From Scylla paramamosain (lineage: Eukaryota; Arthropoda; Malacostraca; Decapoda; Portunidae): a stretch of 64,000 bases of DNA. Numbering within the stretch: the stretch's first letter is position 1; each line of letters opens with the position of its first letter. Positions 1-36,072 of the stretch are shown one piece after another. Position numbers and translations under genes: made by a program. The notes below the pieces were generated by a model that was not told where the DNA came from, did no database searches, and saw only the letters and a list, made by a program, of their open reading frames with translations. Where the stretch lies: positions 12,644,868 to 12,708,867 of the forward strand of contig NC_087183.1 in NCBI RefSeq assembly GCF_035594125.1. Reading direction: 5' to 3'.

Positions 1-75
<75 letters not shown>
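1..75. repeat. (TG)n microsatellite
   Basis: An uninterrupted TG dinucleotide tract runs from the window edge to base 75, so its true length is unknown. It is not part of any gene model here. Confidence 0.98.
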
Positions 76-77
<2 letters not shown>

Positions 78-857
78 GTACCATGTCTTGACTACCCTTC
101 CTTCACAGGGCATGTTGGCCTGCTGTAAAAGTATACTTATTACTGATGCCCGTTTTAACAGTCATAATGTTGCTGAGTAATTCTGGTAATAATGTGCAAG
201 AAACAGACCAATGAAATACAAGGAATAGAGATGAAAGCAAGCACATGTAAGACCTGCTAAGAATACACCTTTTTTATATGAGGTCTAGGCCAACAAAAAA
301 GGAAGTACAATGAGGTGTCAGTCCTCATAGAGAACAACCAAATAGATTAACAAAAGATGGAGAATAAATGTTTTGAACCATCCCTCTAAAAAGATCCCAT
401 CCCAAGGTGTCAGTCCTCATAGAGAACAACCAAATAGATTAACCAAAGATGGAGAATAAATGTTTTGAACCATCCCTCTAAAAAGAGTTCAAGTTATACA
501 AGGCATAATGCCTTGTTTTACTGTGGGAATAATAAATACAGAGGAGAGAGTTCCCAGTCCTCTTGCTCTGTTCTTTTAATCATCTTATATGATGTACAGC
601 AAATACTATTCCTTCCAGTCTATCTGCCATGTATATGACCAGGTTGCCACCCATAAAGAGGAAAAAGTAAATTCAAGAATACACAAAATCTAAAAATAAA
701 GTTTCAGGAAAGAATGTGCTACAAGTGATGAGAAAAATAACTTTTCTGTCAATGAATTTCTGAATGTAAAACAAGCTAAGATCTTGCTTCAAGACTATGA
801 CTCATGGCAATACTAAAAAAATCATGTCAATAATTTAGTACTTACTGGTGGAGAAAT
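76..857. other. Downstream flank of CMPK1, no gene seen
   Basis: AT-rich sequence after the CMPK1 stop codon on the minus strand. It should contain that gene's 3' UTR, but I could not pick out a clear poly(A) signal. The only structure I see is the 92-bp-period duplication at 313-487. No coding frame with family resemblance was found on either strand. Confidence 0.5.
313..487. repeat. Tandem duplication, two ~82-bp copies with period 92
   Basis: The segment starting AGGTGTCAGTCCTCATAGAG at 313 recurs at 405. Over about 82 bases it differs by one A/C substitution and one extra A. A 10-base spacer separates the copies. The near identity implies a recent local duplication. Confidence 0.95.
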
Positions 858-2366
<1,509 letters not shown>

Positions 2367-2412
2367 GACAAGAGAATGTACTGCCCGAGAGACCCACGAT
2401 ACAACCATAAAC
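2367..2412 (-). other. CMPK1: CMPK1 leader part of exon, with in-frame upstream ATG
   Basis: On the minus strand a good splice acceptor (TTGTGCTTAACAG) ends at 2413, so the first coding exon probably begins at 2412. An ATG at 2408-2406 is in frame with the main start and adds MVVSWVSRAVHSLV, which has basic and hydroxylated but no acidic residues. Its context is weak (T at -3), whereas the main ATG has a strong context. Leaky scanning could give two N-termini. This is inference; no transcript is available. Confidence 0.55.
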
Positions 2413-3333
2413 CTGTTAAGCACAAGCAATATATACACCACCACCAAAACAATTAAATATAGTAGTATATTCCAACAATGTGCCTACATCATCTCACTTT
2501 TCATAAGGGTATATGAGTATATTATATAAAAAATACTGTTTATTCTTAAACATCTGAGCACCACAACCTTAATCCGGCTCATCAGGAAGTTGTTGCATGT
2601 TCAAGAAGTGTTTATATGATTCTAGGAAGAGCTTAAATAATTCATGGGAAAAAACAATGAAAAACCAACTAGTCATCTTTGTGGCCTTTGAATATATTCA
2701 TAACAAGGAGCTTAAGCAATGATCCATTTTACAGCAAGGTATCTGTTAATGCTAAAACTATGGTTGTCAGTTTCATATCAACCATCTCTTCATTACAGAC
2801 CTACAGCATCTTACAAAACACAAGAAGCCTATATAGAATTGCTCCCCTAACTGAAACCTTACCAGTGTAGTGGATGATGGCTAAGCAGTGAGTGAGGCAG
2901 GGAGGGAGGGATGCAAGGTGTGTGTGTGCTGGTAATTTCTCTTCAATGGTCAAGGCTACTTATGGATGTCTTGCATGAAGGTTACTACTTTCACTGTTGT
3001 ACTTTTCTCAGTAATGGTAGCTCAGTATTAACCAACTCATTGCCCAATATTAACCAGGTCAAGTTTATGTGCGGAAGTTGAGCTTTAGTTTCCTATATAT
3101 TGTGATAACAGTTAAAAGAAGATGGTTTTCACACTTGGAAACATGCTCTACAAGTTGTCACCTGTGTACATAATGATACAGGTGTTTAGATCTGTCCAGA
3201 CAGCCTGACAGGATCAATGGAGAGAAATGAGCGTCACATATACTTGGTGGTGGGATAAATTATTGGAGAAAGAGGTGAGTTAGAAGAGCCAGACTGAAAT
3301 CTCAAGTTTGGAAAAAAAGATAATAAAAAAAAC

Positions 3334-3461
<128 letters not shown>

Positions 3462-3632
3462 ATTGCATTAAAAAGGCATGTTATCTAAATCCCCTGGAAG
3501 CATGATTAAGTGAACCAGATCAATTTCTCAGTAGGATACTCAGAAACAAATACAATAATTCACAAACTTAAAAAATATAAAAGAATGAAAAATAAGTAAT
3601 AATAACAATAATTCTACAGTTCTATTGTTATG

Positions 3633-4060
3633 TTAGGATAAGTTAGATAAGATTAGGTTAGGTTAGTGTCCTTGGGGGTGAAGCACCCCAGTTAGGTTAG
3701 CTTACTATAATTAACAGAGGTCCAGGAGAGGGGTCGGGGGGCAAAGCCCCATGTTTAGGTTTGGTTAGGTTAAGGGTCCTTAAGGGGAGAGTCCATGGGG
3801 GAGCAAAACCCATGTTGGGTTGGTTAGTTAGGTAAAGTTAGGTCAGACTAAAAATTTCCCATTTTCAAAATATGTGTCTTATCTTTAAACTTTTCCATGA
3901 ATGTCCAAATTTGGTCTAATTTGGCTTCCCCTACCTACCCTAAAAACACACTTTCCCACAGATTCCCAAGCTTGATTGAGGGATCTGAGGGATGGGGGAT
4001 GTGGGTGGACAGACCTATTATAAAGAATTATCCTGTATTTTTGTATACTGTTGGTCATTT
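3633..4060 (+). repeat. TTAGG-rich interspersed repeat, copy A
   Basis: The left half has TTAGGTTAGG-type stretches alternating with short hairpins such as GGGGGGCAAAGCCCC. The right half has a conserved body containing CCAAATTTGGTCTAATTTGG, CCTAAAAACACACTTTCCC and GACAGACCTATTATAAAG. The same body order appears in copies at 7.2, 22.9 and 62.3-63.1 kb. No coding potential is seen. The class is unknown to me. Confidence 0.75.
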
Positions 4061-4135
4061 AAAATCAATGAAAATAAAAATAATGAGAACATCTGACAAT
4101 TTCAATCAAATCAATATCATTTACATATACTGTAT

Positions 4136-4258
<123 letters not shown>

Positions 4259-4491
4259 GACAAAAAGCTTGACTAGACTAATAAAATACAAATTGATAAA
4301 TACAAAAATAAAGAAAGGAAAGAAAAATTATGTACAGATGGTGTCCCGTGAGGGCTAATACTAGACATGACCAACCAGCTAGCAGCACACCAGGCACATC
4401 ATTCCTGCCCAGCTGTTAGTCACCCACACTAAGTACTCACTCCACCCAAGCGTTAGGAGGCACAATGATGCAATCCCTAAGCTACTCATAC

Positions 4492-4550
4492 CTTGGTCGG
4501 CCGGAAGCTAGCACAGCTACCGGTTGCGCAGCCCTATTTCACCTCTTTTT
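4492..4550 (-). other. CMPK1: Possible non-coding first exon of CMPK1
   Basis: The minus strand carries a strong donor, CCAAG|GTATGAGT, with the exon ending at 4492. Just upstream is a more GC-rich stretch including CTTCCGG, an ETS-site-like core common in housekeeping promoters. Together with the acceptor at 2413 this would give a 2.1-kb 5' UTR intron. The right boundary is arbitrary, as the transcription start cannot be placed from sequence alone. Confidence 0.35.
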
Positions 4551-5986
4551 ATATGCTTTCTCAGCCACTTAATGCGTGCACCTGAAGGAGAAGGTGTCCA
4601 TAGGCAGCCCAGCACCCTCGCAGCTTCCTGCAGGTGCTACAATGCAATATTTCACTTAAAAATAAGAGACACGTTGGCCTGTCGGCCTGCCATTACCTGT
4701 CAAAAGATAGTATGGACTCCGTAATGTAATACGGACTGAGGTACTGTACACGTTTTGTTATTCATAAGTTGAATGAAATGAAGAAAAGAAGTGCGTTTAC
4801 TGATAAGCAAGGTGATAATTACCAAACAGATATGACAGAATAAGTAATTAAATCAAATAGTCTGAATGACCTTTAATAATACTTGAAGACAAAAATGTTG
4901 ATAAATGTAACAAAAACGGAAGGATAAAGGAAAGAAGTTTTTTTTGTTCTATCTTTTGTTGTACTTTTCTTAGATGAATATAATATGATATACAAGTCTC
5001 CTTATCTAGAGATGTCGTCTGCATTTTTGTAGAGTAGAGGATAGGGGGAGAAGAGGGGAGGGGAGGAAATGAAAAAATAATTTCCTTAAAATGAGACACA
5101 TCATATATTTTTAGAGTCGTAAATACATTTGTAGTACTTTTGTGATTACTGATAACGAAATAATTGTTCGATTAAGATTAAAAAGCGCAATTATTCATAA
5201 GTAGTATGTTAGTAGTAGATCATGCATCCTAATATATATTTAGCAATGAGCCGCATGAAAATAATTCAGTGCATTGTAAGAACAGATTCCACATACTTCC
5301 ATGTTTTTTTTTTTTTTTTTCGCCAAATCGTAGCTGCAGGTACAGTACAGGGAGCTGCAGGTACAGTACAGGTGCGCAGTATGTGAAAGCTGATTAATTA
5401 TTTGGTATTTCATTAATAATTAATGATAATTTTTCTCAGAACTGACCCTTAAAATCGAAAAGATATAATTTAACACATGACGTCATTCTAATACGCGTTT
5501 TACCTCGGTATGGTCAAAGTGCCATGAAGAAAGTGTGCAAAAAAAATCGTTTATACGTTTGGACATCAGTGATTATTACAATGAATGTGTAGATGACTGG
5601 TTCACGCAGGCTATACATAAGATTCCTTGGGCTGCAATAGGTCTGAAGTTATATATTAGTTCATTATTTCTCCATGCAGCTCCTATGGGTGACGTGTGCC
5701 CGGGGATATCAGAAGTAGGTGGTGAATGATGATATGTTTGTAGCATTAAACCCTACACTTATATCATCGAGTCAGAACTTATCACCACCAAATAAAGAAT
5801 CGAATACTACAAAAAGGCCTGGGTGCGATAGTCCTTTATCTTTCCTCAACTCTGGGCTCTTGGTATCAAACCCTCTATTGCTATCATGGTTCCCGACATG
5901 GTAGTGCGGGAAGAAAGATTTGAACGGAAAAAGAGTTGAAATTTCGTATCTGGACGCCGCGTGAAGTGCGTGAAACCCCAACAGAG
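4551..5986. promoter_or_regulatory. Divergent CMPK1/UPF1 upstream region
   Basis: Non-coding DNA between the proposed CMPK1 first exon (leftward) and the UPF1 start codon (rightward). It holds a T tract at 5305-5320 and a 21-bp tandem duplication. The UPF1 5' UTR is probably in the last few hundred bases and appears continuous with its first coding exon. I found no confident TATA or initiator. The regulatory role is inferred from position only. Confidence 0.4.
5332..5373. repeat. 21-bp tandem duplication
   Basis: AGCTGCAGGTACAGTACAGG occurs at 5332 and again at 5353, separated by one G. It lies about 0.6 kb upstream of the UPF1 start. Confidence 0.95.
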
Positions 5987-17958
<11,972 letters not shown>

Positions 17959-19575
17959 TGGCCGACCTGAGGACACCCTGGCGCATGAAGGCGATGAAGC
18001 AGCGCACCAGAGCAGCAAACAGCAGGTGGAGTAAAAGAGGGAGACCCACAGCAGGCACAGCAGCAAGAAAAGCAGCACAGAGAATAGCAGGGTAGAGCAG
18101 TCACCCACCAGGGTTGCCACACTCGGGCCCTCTCAGCAAGGAAGCTGGGGGAGGCAGATCACTATTATGGGAGCACTGTCTCGCAGGCTAGTGGAGTGCC
18201 ACCTGCACTCTGGAGCTAGGGAGGAGGGTGGCATTTTCATCAAAAATGTTAAAATTTTCCTCTAAAATCTCAATACAGTAGTTGCCTACTGTTTTAAAAA
18301 AAATTCCTGAATAAAAGCAGTGAAATAATCAGGTATTCTTCTGGAGAGATTATTGCCAATGGCCAAGACAAGGGCAGGACACCCATTCCTAAAGCAATGA
18401 TATTAGACAGTGTGTGACCCCACTCTGCCGGCCCATGGCAGACAGGTGACAGCTGTGCTGACTTGTGTCCTGACCAGCAGTGAGGCTCACTCCCCTCACT
18501 CCTCCATCACCTCTCGGCACTACCATTGCGTGGGGCTTTGGCAGCCGGAGAGGCACGGCATTCACCCAACGTACATCCAGTTGTTGTCAGATCCGTCTGT
18601 TTCTGTTGCGTAACATTGTTTTGGGGAATTAAGATCTTTTGTTTATTTTGGGTACTTGGTTTGGTAGGTCTGGGTAGTGCCACACCTGCACCCCAGCACA
18701 CTCTTCTGTACTTAATTTACTTCTTGTTTCTTGTCTATCACTGAATGATTGATTTATCTCTGCATCACAAAAGTTGTCTTTTTCCTGTGACAAAATTCCT
18801 TGAGTATGAGTTTTATTGCGGCACTTGTAAAAGATGTGTCTTAAGAAAAGCACTTCTATTAACCGTTGTTGAGAAGAGAATATTGTTGAAGAATGAGTAC
18901 AAATTTTTAACAGCTTCTTTGCTTTCAAGTATCTAAACTTCTGAGATATTTTTATTTAATTTTATTTCACTTGCTCTATATTTAACCCAAGCATTGCAAG
19001 TTTTAAATATGGCATTTATGGTTTTCATGGATTGTAATAACAGTGATTGATGATACAAAGGTGAAAAAAAAAAAGAGTAATATGCATAGGATCAGTTTTC
19101 ATCAAAGTAATTTACTTGCCAGAACATTTTCTGGATGAGATAAAATATTTACTTTCCATGTAGAATGTCATCACATTCTTAGTGTTTATCAAGGATTTAC
19201 TTAAAGTGACAGGTTACAGAGTTCTGTTTTGTGTGATTTGTAACAATTGGTTGTATTCTCTGCTGTCTGGCAAATTATACTTCTACCTCCATGACTCCAG
19301 CTCTTGCATGTCTGAGAACATTGGCTCTTTCAGTGAATATTTCTCACCTTCACTTCTTATCCTGCAACAGGCAGACTCCTGTGACTGGAATCATAGAGCT
19401 ACATAATGTTCCATTGAAGTGGTCTATGTAGGTGTGAGGCTTGTTCATATCAAGGAGTCAGACTTGTAGTAGGAGAACTCTGAACTGTGTTATTGGGTCA
19501 TTTAAGTCTGATTTTATTTTTCCTGAACTGTCGAGGAAACTGATAAAACAATAAAATTTGATTACTCTTTCATGT
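17959..19575 (+). other. UPF1: UPF1 3' UTR and downstream flank
   Basis: Non-coding sequence after the UPF1 stop codon (CCA TAC TGA in the tiny last exon). AATAAA signals occur at 18310-18315 and 19550-19555, so the transcript may end near 18.3 or 19.6 kb. No other gene is seen. Confidence 0.55.
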
Positions 19576-20013
19576 TTCATTGGATATTTTTCCATGTTTT
19601 TTCACTACCTCTCTGTTGCCTAAGGATGCCAACCACTATTACATTTAAATTGGCCATGGACCCATATAGGTAATTTGGAGATATCAAGCTGCAACTCTAA
19701 ATATATGGTATTTCTGAATTCAGAGACCAGAGGATGCAAATATGCACCTGTATTTAGCTGATGCTGTATTTTGCTGATGTCATTCTAAAATTATTTTTGA
19801 TGAACAAATATGCGGGACTGATTCCACTCTTTTATGGCTTCTTTTAACTTTCTCAGCTCCTACAAAGTTAGTATCTGTCACAATGTAGGGATTTAACTTG
19901 TCCTCTCTTAGCTATAAATCTTAAGAGCAATAATGAAAGAATCTAGACAGCTTTTTCAATGTATACAGCTCTCACTGTGAGATGTCAAAAGCACACCATT
20001 TTTTTTGACATGA

Positions 20014-21655
20014 TTATCCTGTCCTGATGTAGAATGGTCCAAAACAGTCTACACTTATGTTAGTAAATGGTGGTTCAACTGAGCATCTGAGCACACTGTC
20101 ATCAGGAAGATTGGACATTTGTTGCTGCATGACAGACACCTGATACCTGCGACATTTAACACACTCTCCAATCACCTTACTGTTGTAGTACCTTTCGATA
20201 ATCCAATACCTTTCCCTTAGTGAACACAAAACATGTTCTTTTGAGTCTCTGATGATTATATCAGTAAAATAATGTTTGTTTGGGAGGATCACTGAGTAAT
20301 TATTATCAAAACTAAGAGAAGCATTTGCAGGTCTAGCTTCTACTCTTAGCAAGCCATCGTTCAAGAGTGGTTTCAACTTGGCAATTGAACTCTTCCTATT
20401 CACAATCTCATTCTTCCTCAAAGCTTTCAATTCCTCGTCAAAAGTTTCTTCTTGAACTACCTTGACAACTGCACTCTCTGCTTCCTCTAATTCCTTTACA
20501 GTGAGGTATCCATTGTCCTTATTACTTTTTTTTTTTTTTTTTTTTAGTGCAGGACTTGTGTAACTGCCTTCTTCAACTTAGTAGTATTGGAACAGTTTGC
20601 AGTTTAGCAATAGGGTTGATATTATTTATGACATTACTAGCACCACTGAACTTCTTAATTTCTAAGTCCCCATCATTCAGTGACATCACTGAAGTTTCAC
20701 AAGACCATTCACCTTCCTCTTTGCATAAGAACTCTGGACCCTTGAGCCACTGCACTTTACAAACCTCTGGAGTCTAGATGCATCATCTGCTGAATTCAGT
20801 GCAGAAGTAAACTCCACTGCTCCAGCTGTGAGCCATCATGGATGACAGACAGACAGCCACATAAGTATGAAATCTAGACTTATCATTTCTGATATACCTC
20901 AAAACAGTGGTACTATCAGTTCAGAAAACTATTTTCTCTATGGGTATTTCTAAGGTATTTACAATGATGTGATTGACTTTGACAAAGGTCACAGCTGCCA
21001 TTAACTCAAGGCGAGGAACAGTGATTGCCTTCAGTGGTGTCACAAGTGCTTTACCAAACAAAAATTCATATTGGACATCACCAACTGCACTGGCTAATCT
21101 TAAATATGATACCGTTCCATATCCTCTTTCACTAGCATCACAGAAATCATATACTTGACATGAAGCAACGTGTCCAAAATCTTTGGGCTTTATGCACCTA
21201 TCAAGAATTAACTTGGTCAATTCAGGTATATAATTCATCCATGCTTTCCACTTTTCTTGGAGAGACAAGAAGCAAGTAAATTAAGTATTGGATGGGATGA
21301 AACATTTTCTGATCAGGAATTGTTTCATCCCATCCAGTAGTTGATTCCTGAAGAATCCATCTTCCATTCAACAGGTATGGTTCGACCATACCTAGTGGAA
21401 CATACAGTGAACCAATAACTGACAGCAACCTTTTCCTAGTCATGGGTTTGTTCTTGTCCTTCACAGATATTGTAAGTGTCTGACTCTGTGTTCCAACATA
21501 TTCCTAGTGCCTTTTCCATGGGCAGTCACAACATAGATCCAGTTTTTTTTCACTCCTTTTCCAGGTTCTTCAACTGGTAATGACAGAGTTTCCTACTGTT
21601 GCTTACAAATTTTACCTTAAAGCCAACTTTGGCACAGAGATCCTTTCATCTAGTT
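20014..21655 (-). mobile_element. Decayed BEL/Pao LTR retrotransposon fragment
   Basis: Minus-strand segments follow the order of BEL/Pao polyproteins. From right to left: KFVSNSRKLCHY near 21.6 kb; RKRLLSVIGSLYVPLG and WDETIPDQ near 21.4-21.3 kb; the RNase H-like VYDFCDASERGYGTVSY and ITVPRLELMAAV near 21.1 kb; WLKGPEFLCKEEGEW near 20.75 kb; and the integrase N-terminal segment RERYWIIERYYNSKV, CVKCRRYQV, VDCFGPFY near 20.2-20.0 kb, where it stops at TGA. Frameshifts and stops separate the pieces; gag, protease, most of the polymerase, the integrase core and LTRs are not recognisable. It lies between UPF1 and C2CD3, opposite to both. Confidence 0.85.
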
Positions 21656-21899
21656 ACTTTAAAAATTGAAAAAGCACACATCTATGTCGAGGCCAGCGGA
21701 ATCGCTGTCCAGGAGACGAGTAGGTTTTAGATTACTTGATAAATGGGAGTTATAATACCATTGCTGATATTTTATTTTATCCTCATACTGACGAAAGATA
21801 ATCATGTTTGCTCTAGAAGCAATATCAATCAAAAATAACCCCAAACACGAGTATGAGTCAAGCTAAAAAAGAATGTCCACAATTTACAATACATGCCCA

Positions 21900-22292
21900 C
21901 AATTCGCATGTGACAGCGGGCCGCTCACTCACGCAGGTAAACAAAGGCCACACCGCGCAGGGTTTGAACACCGCCGAGCATGACATTTCTGCCCCATAAA
22001 TCGACTGTTCATCCACATAATCACTTGGTGAGTATCTTATCTTTGTGTGTAAAGTCATCATAGCCTGATGTATCAATTGCAAAGGTGTGGTGCAGGGCAG
22101 CTTGGCACTGGCAGGGAGGTGTGTTGTAGTGGACGTTGCCGAGCCCTGAAGGACACCCACACACCCACACCTACATCAGTATAACACAGGACGCGCTGCT
22201 TATATGACTAGGACAAGGCTCTCATAATTCCATTATCAATGACTTTTCACTTAGAAGGAACAAGATCTGAATTGCTTTCGGCGTTTGGTCAG
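21900..22292 (+). promoter_or_regulatory. C2CD3: Likely C2CD3 promoter and non-coding first exon
   Basis: A locally GC-richer stretch with CpGs is followed by a consensus donor, GGTCAG|GTAAGTAAG, ending the putative exon at 22292. The first coding exon of C2CD3 has a good acceptor (TTTTTGACAG) ending at 24082, giving a 1.8-kb 5' UTR intron. The transcription start is not placed. The link is inferred from compatible splice sites only. Confidence 0.4.
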
Positions 22293-22854
22293 GTAAGTAA
22301 GATGACAGGTTTAAGCAACCTGTCAGCATCCACATGAACCATGAACCACCTGCTGAAATTTCCATAGGAGTTTCTGTGTGGCCATCCTGCAGAACTTGGA
22401 GTGCGCTATACTATTGTGTTATGTATTTGTCTGATAGATCCTGGTGTCATGAGCAGCATCTATGAATAATAATTTGGTTGGGGCAACCTTCAGACTCCCA
22501 AAATATTATTACTTTAATCTCATGTGTTAATACGCAGTTTCAGTGAATTTCTGGTGATTTATGTGTAACAAAGATGCCATTTCCAAGATATATCTCCTCC
22601 ATCCCACCAATCTTGGAAACCTGAAGAATATCAGGATTTTGGGTGTGGCAAGCATGGAAATCAGTAACACATGCTAAGTGAGGCTTGAAAATTACAGAAC
22701 TTGACAGAAAAAATGTGGGTTATCAGTTATAGAAAACAACTAGTTCAGTAGAATTACTTACAATTTTGTAAGTTAGCATTGTAAGGATGAGAAAACGGTA
22801 AATCTTAATAATAGCGTCTCCTTACCTTATGTATTTTGTCGCTGCCCCTCTACT

Positions 22855-23320
22855 GGACAAGCAAGGTTGGAGACATGGGGGTGGGGTTTTAGGGTGGGGA
22901 AGGCCAAAATAGGCCAAGTTTGGGAAACCTCTGAAATCTAAGGAGAAAACACTGGTTTTGAGGAAATCACTAAAAAATAGCCCTGTAGATAGAATATTGC
23001 CCCCACCCCCAACCTACTCTAACCTAACTGGAGGCTTCATTCTCCTTTGACATCCCTGCCTTTAGGACACTAACCTAACCTAGGGGACTTTGCCCACCCA
23101 CCCTGCCTTGCAACCCCCCCCCCTTAAGGACACTAACCTAACCAAGGGGGCTTTGTCCCCACCTGGAAGTCCCTTAAGGACACTAACCTAACCTAACTGA
23201 ACCAAGAACTTTGCCCCACCTGGACCACCTCTTATAAACACTAACCTAACCTAACTTAACTAACTGGGGGAGATTCCCTCTAAGGATGCAAACCTAACCT
23301 GACCTAACCGTATACTGTAA
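22855..23320 (-). repeat. TTAGG-rich interspersed repeat, copy C, with tandem hairpin units
   Basis: Read on the minus strand, about five units of GGTTAGGTTAGTGTCCTTAA plus a GC hairpin of the GGGG-CAAAG-CCCC type follow each other at about 60-75-bp spacing. After them comes the conserved body with CCCAAACTTGGCCTATTTTG and CCCCACCCTAAAACCCCACC. It probably lies in the 5' UTR intron of C2CD3. Confidence 0.7.
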
Positions 23321-24112
23321 TAGGAAGTGGAAGTTCCAGGATGTGGTCAACCTCCTCTTCCTCATCCTCAAAGGGTATTGGCCTCACTGAGTGTTCAACT
23401 AACGAGTGATTTTGGAAAAACACTGTGATCTTAAGAAATGTACACCCAAGTTGTCTTGCTCATGGAATTGCACAATAAGATTTAAGTATTTAAATTTACT
23501 CTCACCACACTTAGCTACCATTGTGACACTGGACACCATTGTGGTTAGCTGGATGACTACTGTAGCCACCATGTATACACATAATAACTGGCTGAAAATT
23601 ATTGGCATATTGGCCGGAAGTAATGACGTTCTTATAGGTCATTAAAAGAACAGCTCTCGTTGGCTGAATAAAAGAGATATAAGACAGCATGCGCCATTCC
23701 ATACTGGAAACCAACATACTAACACATGTATTACACTGTATCCCTCCAAGCTAGCCTCATTGGCATGGACTTAGAATTTGTGATGCAGCACAAGACATAT
23801 CACATCACTGTACCATAACAGTACATGACCCCAAAACAAAGCCCTCACACATGTGTTGTACAGTGAGTATTCACCACATGTGCATGATTTAGTTACTCCA
23901 TGAGGAGCTGCTATTGGTAAGATCCACTTGGTTCTCTGTTGGAATGTACAATTAAAACAATGTTACATTATTAACTCTAAAATATTACCAGAAAGTCAGT
24001 TTTCTACAATAGGCTACAAGAATTATACCATGTCATCATTGAAGATTGGGAAATGGTATTGTATGTGAAATATTTTTGACAGGCTTCATAGCAGTGGCAG
24101 GAGGTGGTCATC

Positions 24113-31605
<7,493 letters not shown>

Positions 31606-33426
31606 TGGTTTTAATTTTGATAAATAAACTGGTATTTCACTCATTTTCTTCTCATCATAATCATCAGATATCTTGCCCTCCACTTGGGGAGGTCTCACAG
31701 AGGATGACTGGCAGAAATGCCCTCCAGGATTCTTCCATCATTAATTCCCTAGCATAGGAATATTACATTGAAAAAAAAAAGAAAAAAAATCCTGTTTATT
31801 GTATTCTACACTACTCCCAGACATTTTGAGTAACTAGTCTTCCTTTGTTGTCAGGATGTATTCACACCTCAGGGTATTCCTCCTTGTCTATTGAGCCACT
31901 TTCATTCCCATAATTTCCTATTCCTTCTTCCTAAATCCTCCTTTACTCCTTACAGTTACAACCTATCTAAAAAAAGGTTTGTCCGATGTTCCAAGCTTTG
32001 ACAAAATCCTTTTGTTTGTCTGTGTTAGAGGGACAGTCTGGCTGCATTCTCAGTGGCAGGTTTAGAAGAATACTGCTGCCATAAACTCAATGCCTCAAAA
32101 AAAAAAAAAAAAGTTGACTGAAAAGGATAGAATGAGAGAACTAAAATCTATCCTCAACATCTTCATTTCTACAGTGAGATGAGGTATGATCTCTTGCTTC
32201 AGCTAACCCTAATTTTTAAGTGAAATCTTAATCTTCACCTTAACATACTCAGCTCATTGTTTCCTTTCAAATTTTTTTTCTAGTGTTTGTTCAATTAAGT
32301 GTTTACACAGTACTGACCACATTTGTTTAACCCTTATGTGATAAGTGTGGCAAGGTGGCCAGGCTTAATAGCTGAGGCTATGCTTGAAGTGGCTTTTCTT
32401 CTGGATAAAATTACTACAAATTCTGAAAATGTAAAGTAGTATAGTTTGCCTTCTAACTTCTGTCATACAACAGTCTGCAAGTTCTGGCGATCTGGATTAT
32501 TGACAATGAGGGAAAAAAAAAAAAAAAAAAAAAAAAAAAAACAGTCCAAGACTGGACATGACAAGGTCTCACATGCCATGTGACGGTTAAACTGTAACTC
32601 CTCTAATACTTCCTTCCTCAACTTTAGATTACTTTTCCCTGTTTGATTTTTTAGAGTATGTTTTGTTGCAATGTTCAGCGTAATTTTCATATACGAGATG
32701 TGATATATATTTTGTTATATTGTAAAGTACAATGTTTATCATTTATTCTTATTTATTTTAAGAGATGTTGTATGGAAAGAAAACATGACCTTTACATCAA
32801 TTTTGAAATAAGTGAAAAATACAAGGCAATTTTCCATGTTGCACATAGTGCAAAATATTTCCAAGTGGCTTCTCTGCATCTCATGGCAATGTAGTTTCCT
32901 AAGTGTACATTTACCCTGTCTTTCATGTGAGCCTCTGCCTTGGTAACCATTCATATTCCTTCACTGGTAATGCTTATGCAGTCTCTACCATCATATTAAC
33001 ATATTATCTCTCCCTGCTTGTATAAATATATAATACAGTCTCTTTCCAGCTTTTGTCACAAACTGGTGAATGCTTGTTGTTGAATGGTGCTATGATTTAC
33101 ATTATCATGTTGTCCTGTATGCGAATCCCTGAATAAATGTGATCTCTTTTATTTGATTTAATCCATACTTTGCACAGTACTAGTGTACCATATTTTTACA
33201 CAGCTGTTTAGTACTGCTCATGTTATAATGGGATACCAAAGTGTTTAGAGATTTGTTTTTATGGAAAGTGGAGCAATAAGCCAAGAAGCAAGAATTATGA
33301 CAAATACATTTTATTCAGTAAAGATTAGGAGTCTTCACAACAAACCTATTAATATTTAGCAGAAAAAGTACCCTCTAAAATAATTTTATGATGAATGACC
33401 AGTGTTATCAGCATATCATGTGTTGC
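31606..33426. other. Convergent C2CD3/PSMD14 3' region
   Basis: Non-coding DNA between two convergent stop codons. C2CD3 has AATAAA at 31623-31628. PSMD14, on the minus strand, has AATAAA (TTTATT on the plus strand) at 33310-33315, about 112 bases past its stop. A-rich tracts lie at 31770-31790, 32098-32112 and 32513-32541. No further gene is seen. Confidence 0.6.
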
Positions 33427-35686
<2,260 letters not shown>

Positions 35687-36072
35687 TCTTATCCTGATAA
35701 CTAAACAAACAGTATTAGTAACCAGTTCACTACAATTACTATTTACTATTAGACTAAGATACTGCATTTCCTCGAGTATAGGTCAACTTGAGCCATTTTT
35801 ATTACAAAATTGAACCATCGTTTCTTCCAACTCAAACTTGAGATCCAAATCTATGGTAAATGATTTTCTCACCATCACTTGTGTCCAGCCCAGGTTTCAC
35901 TTCTAGACTGTAGTAAGCACATCATAGACAAGTGTTTGGTGCGCCTAAACATGTGTCCCCAACAGGTAAGATTACAACTCTGCAGTTTTCCTGACTATTT
36001 TTAAGATGTTACAGGAAAGCAAATGGCTCACAACCACTACTAAATCTTTTACAGTATATAAACACTACATGG

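Noticed and set aside
5936..5986. Earlier start for UPF1
   Set aside because: The upstream in-frame extension begins at TTG, is not conserved, and the family start MSV-AYGPSSQ is at the ATG at 5987.
22980..23320. Telomere or chromosome end
   Set aside because: TTAGG units are irregular, interrupted by hairpins, and lie between two genes. The same sequence is dispersed at three other internal sites.
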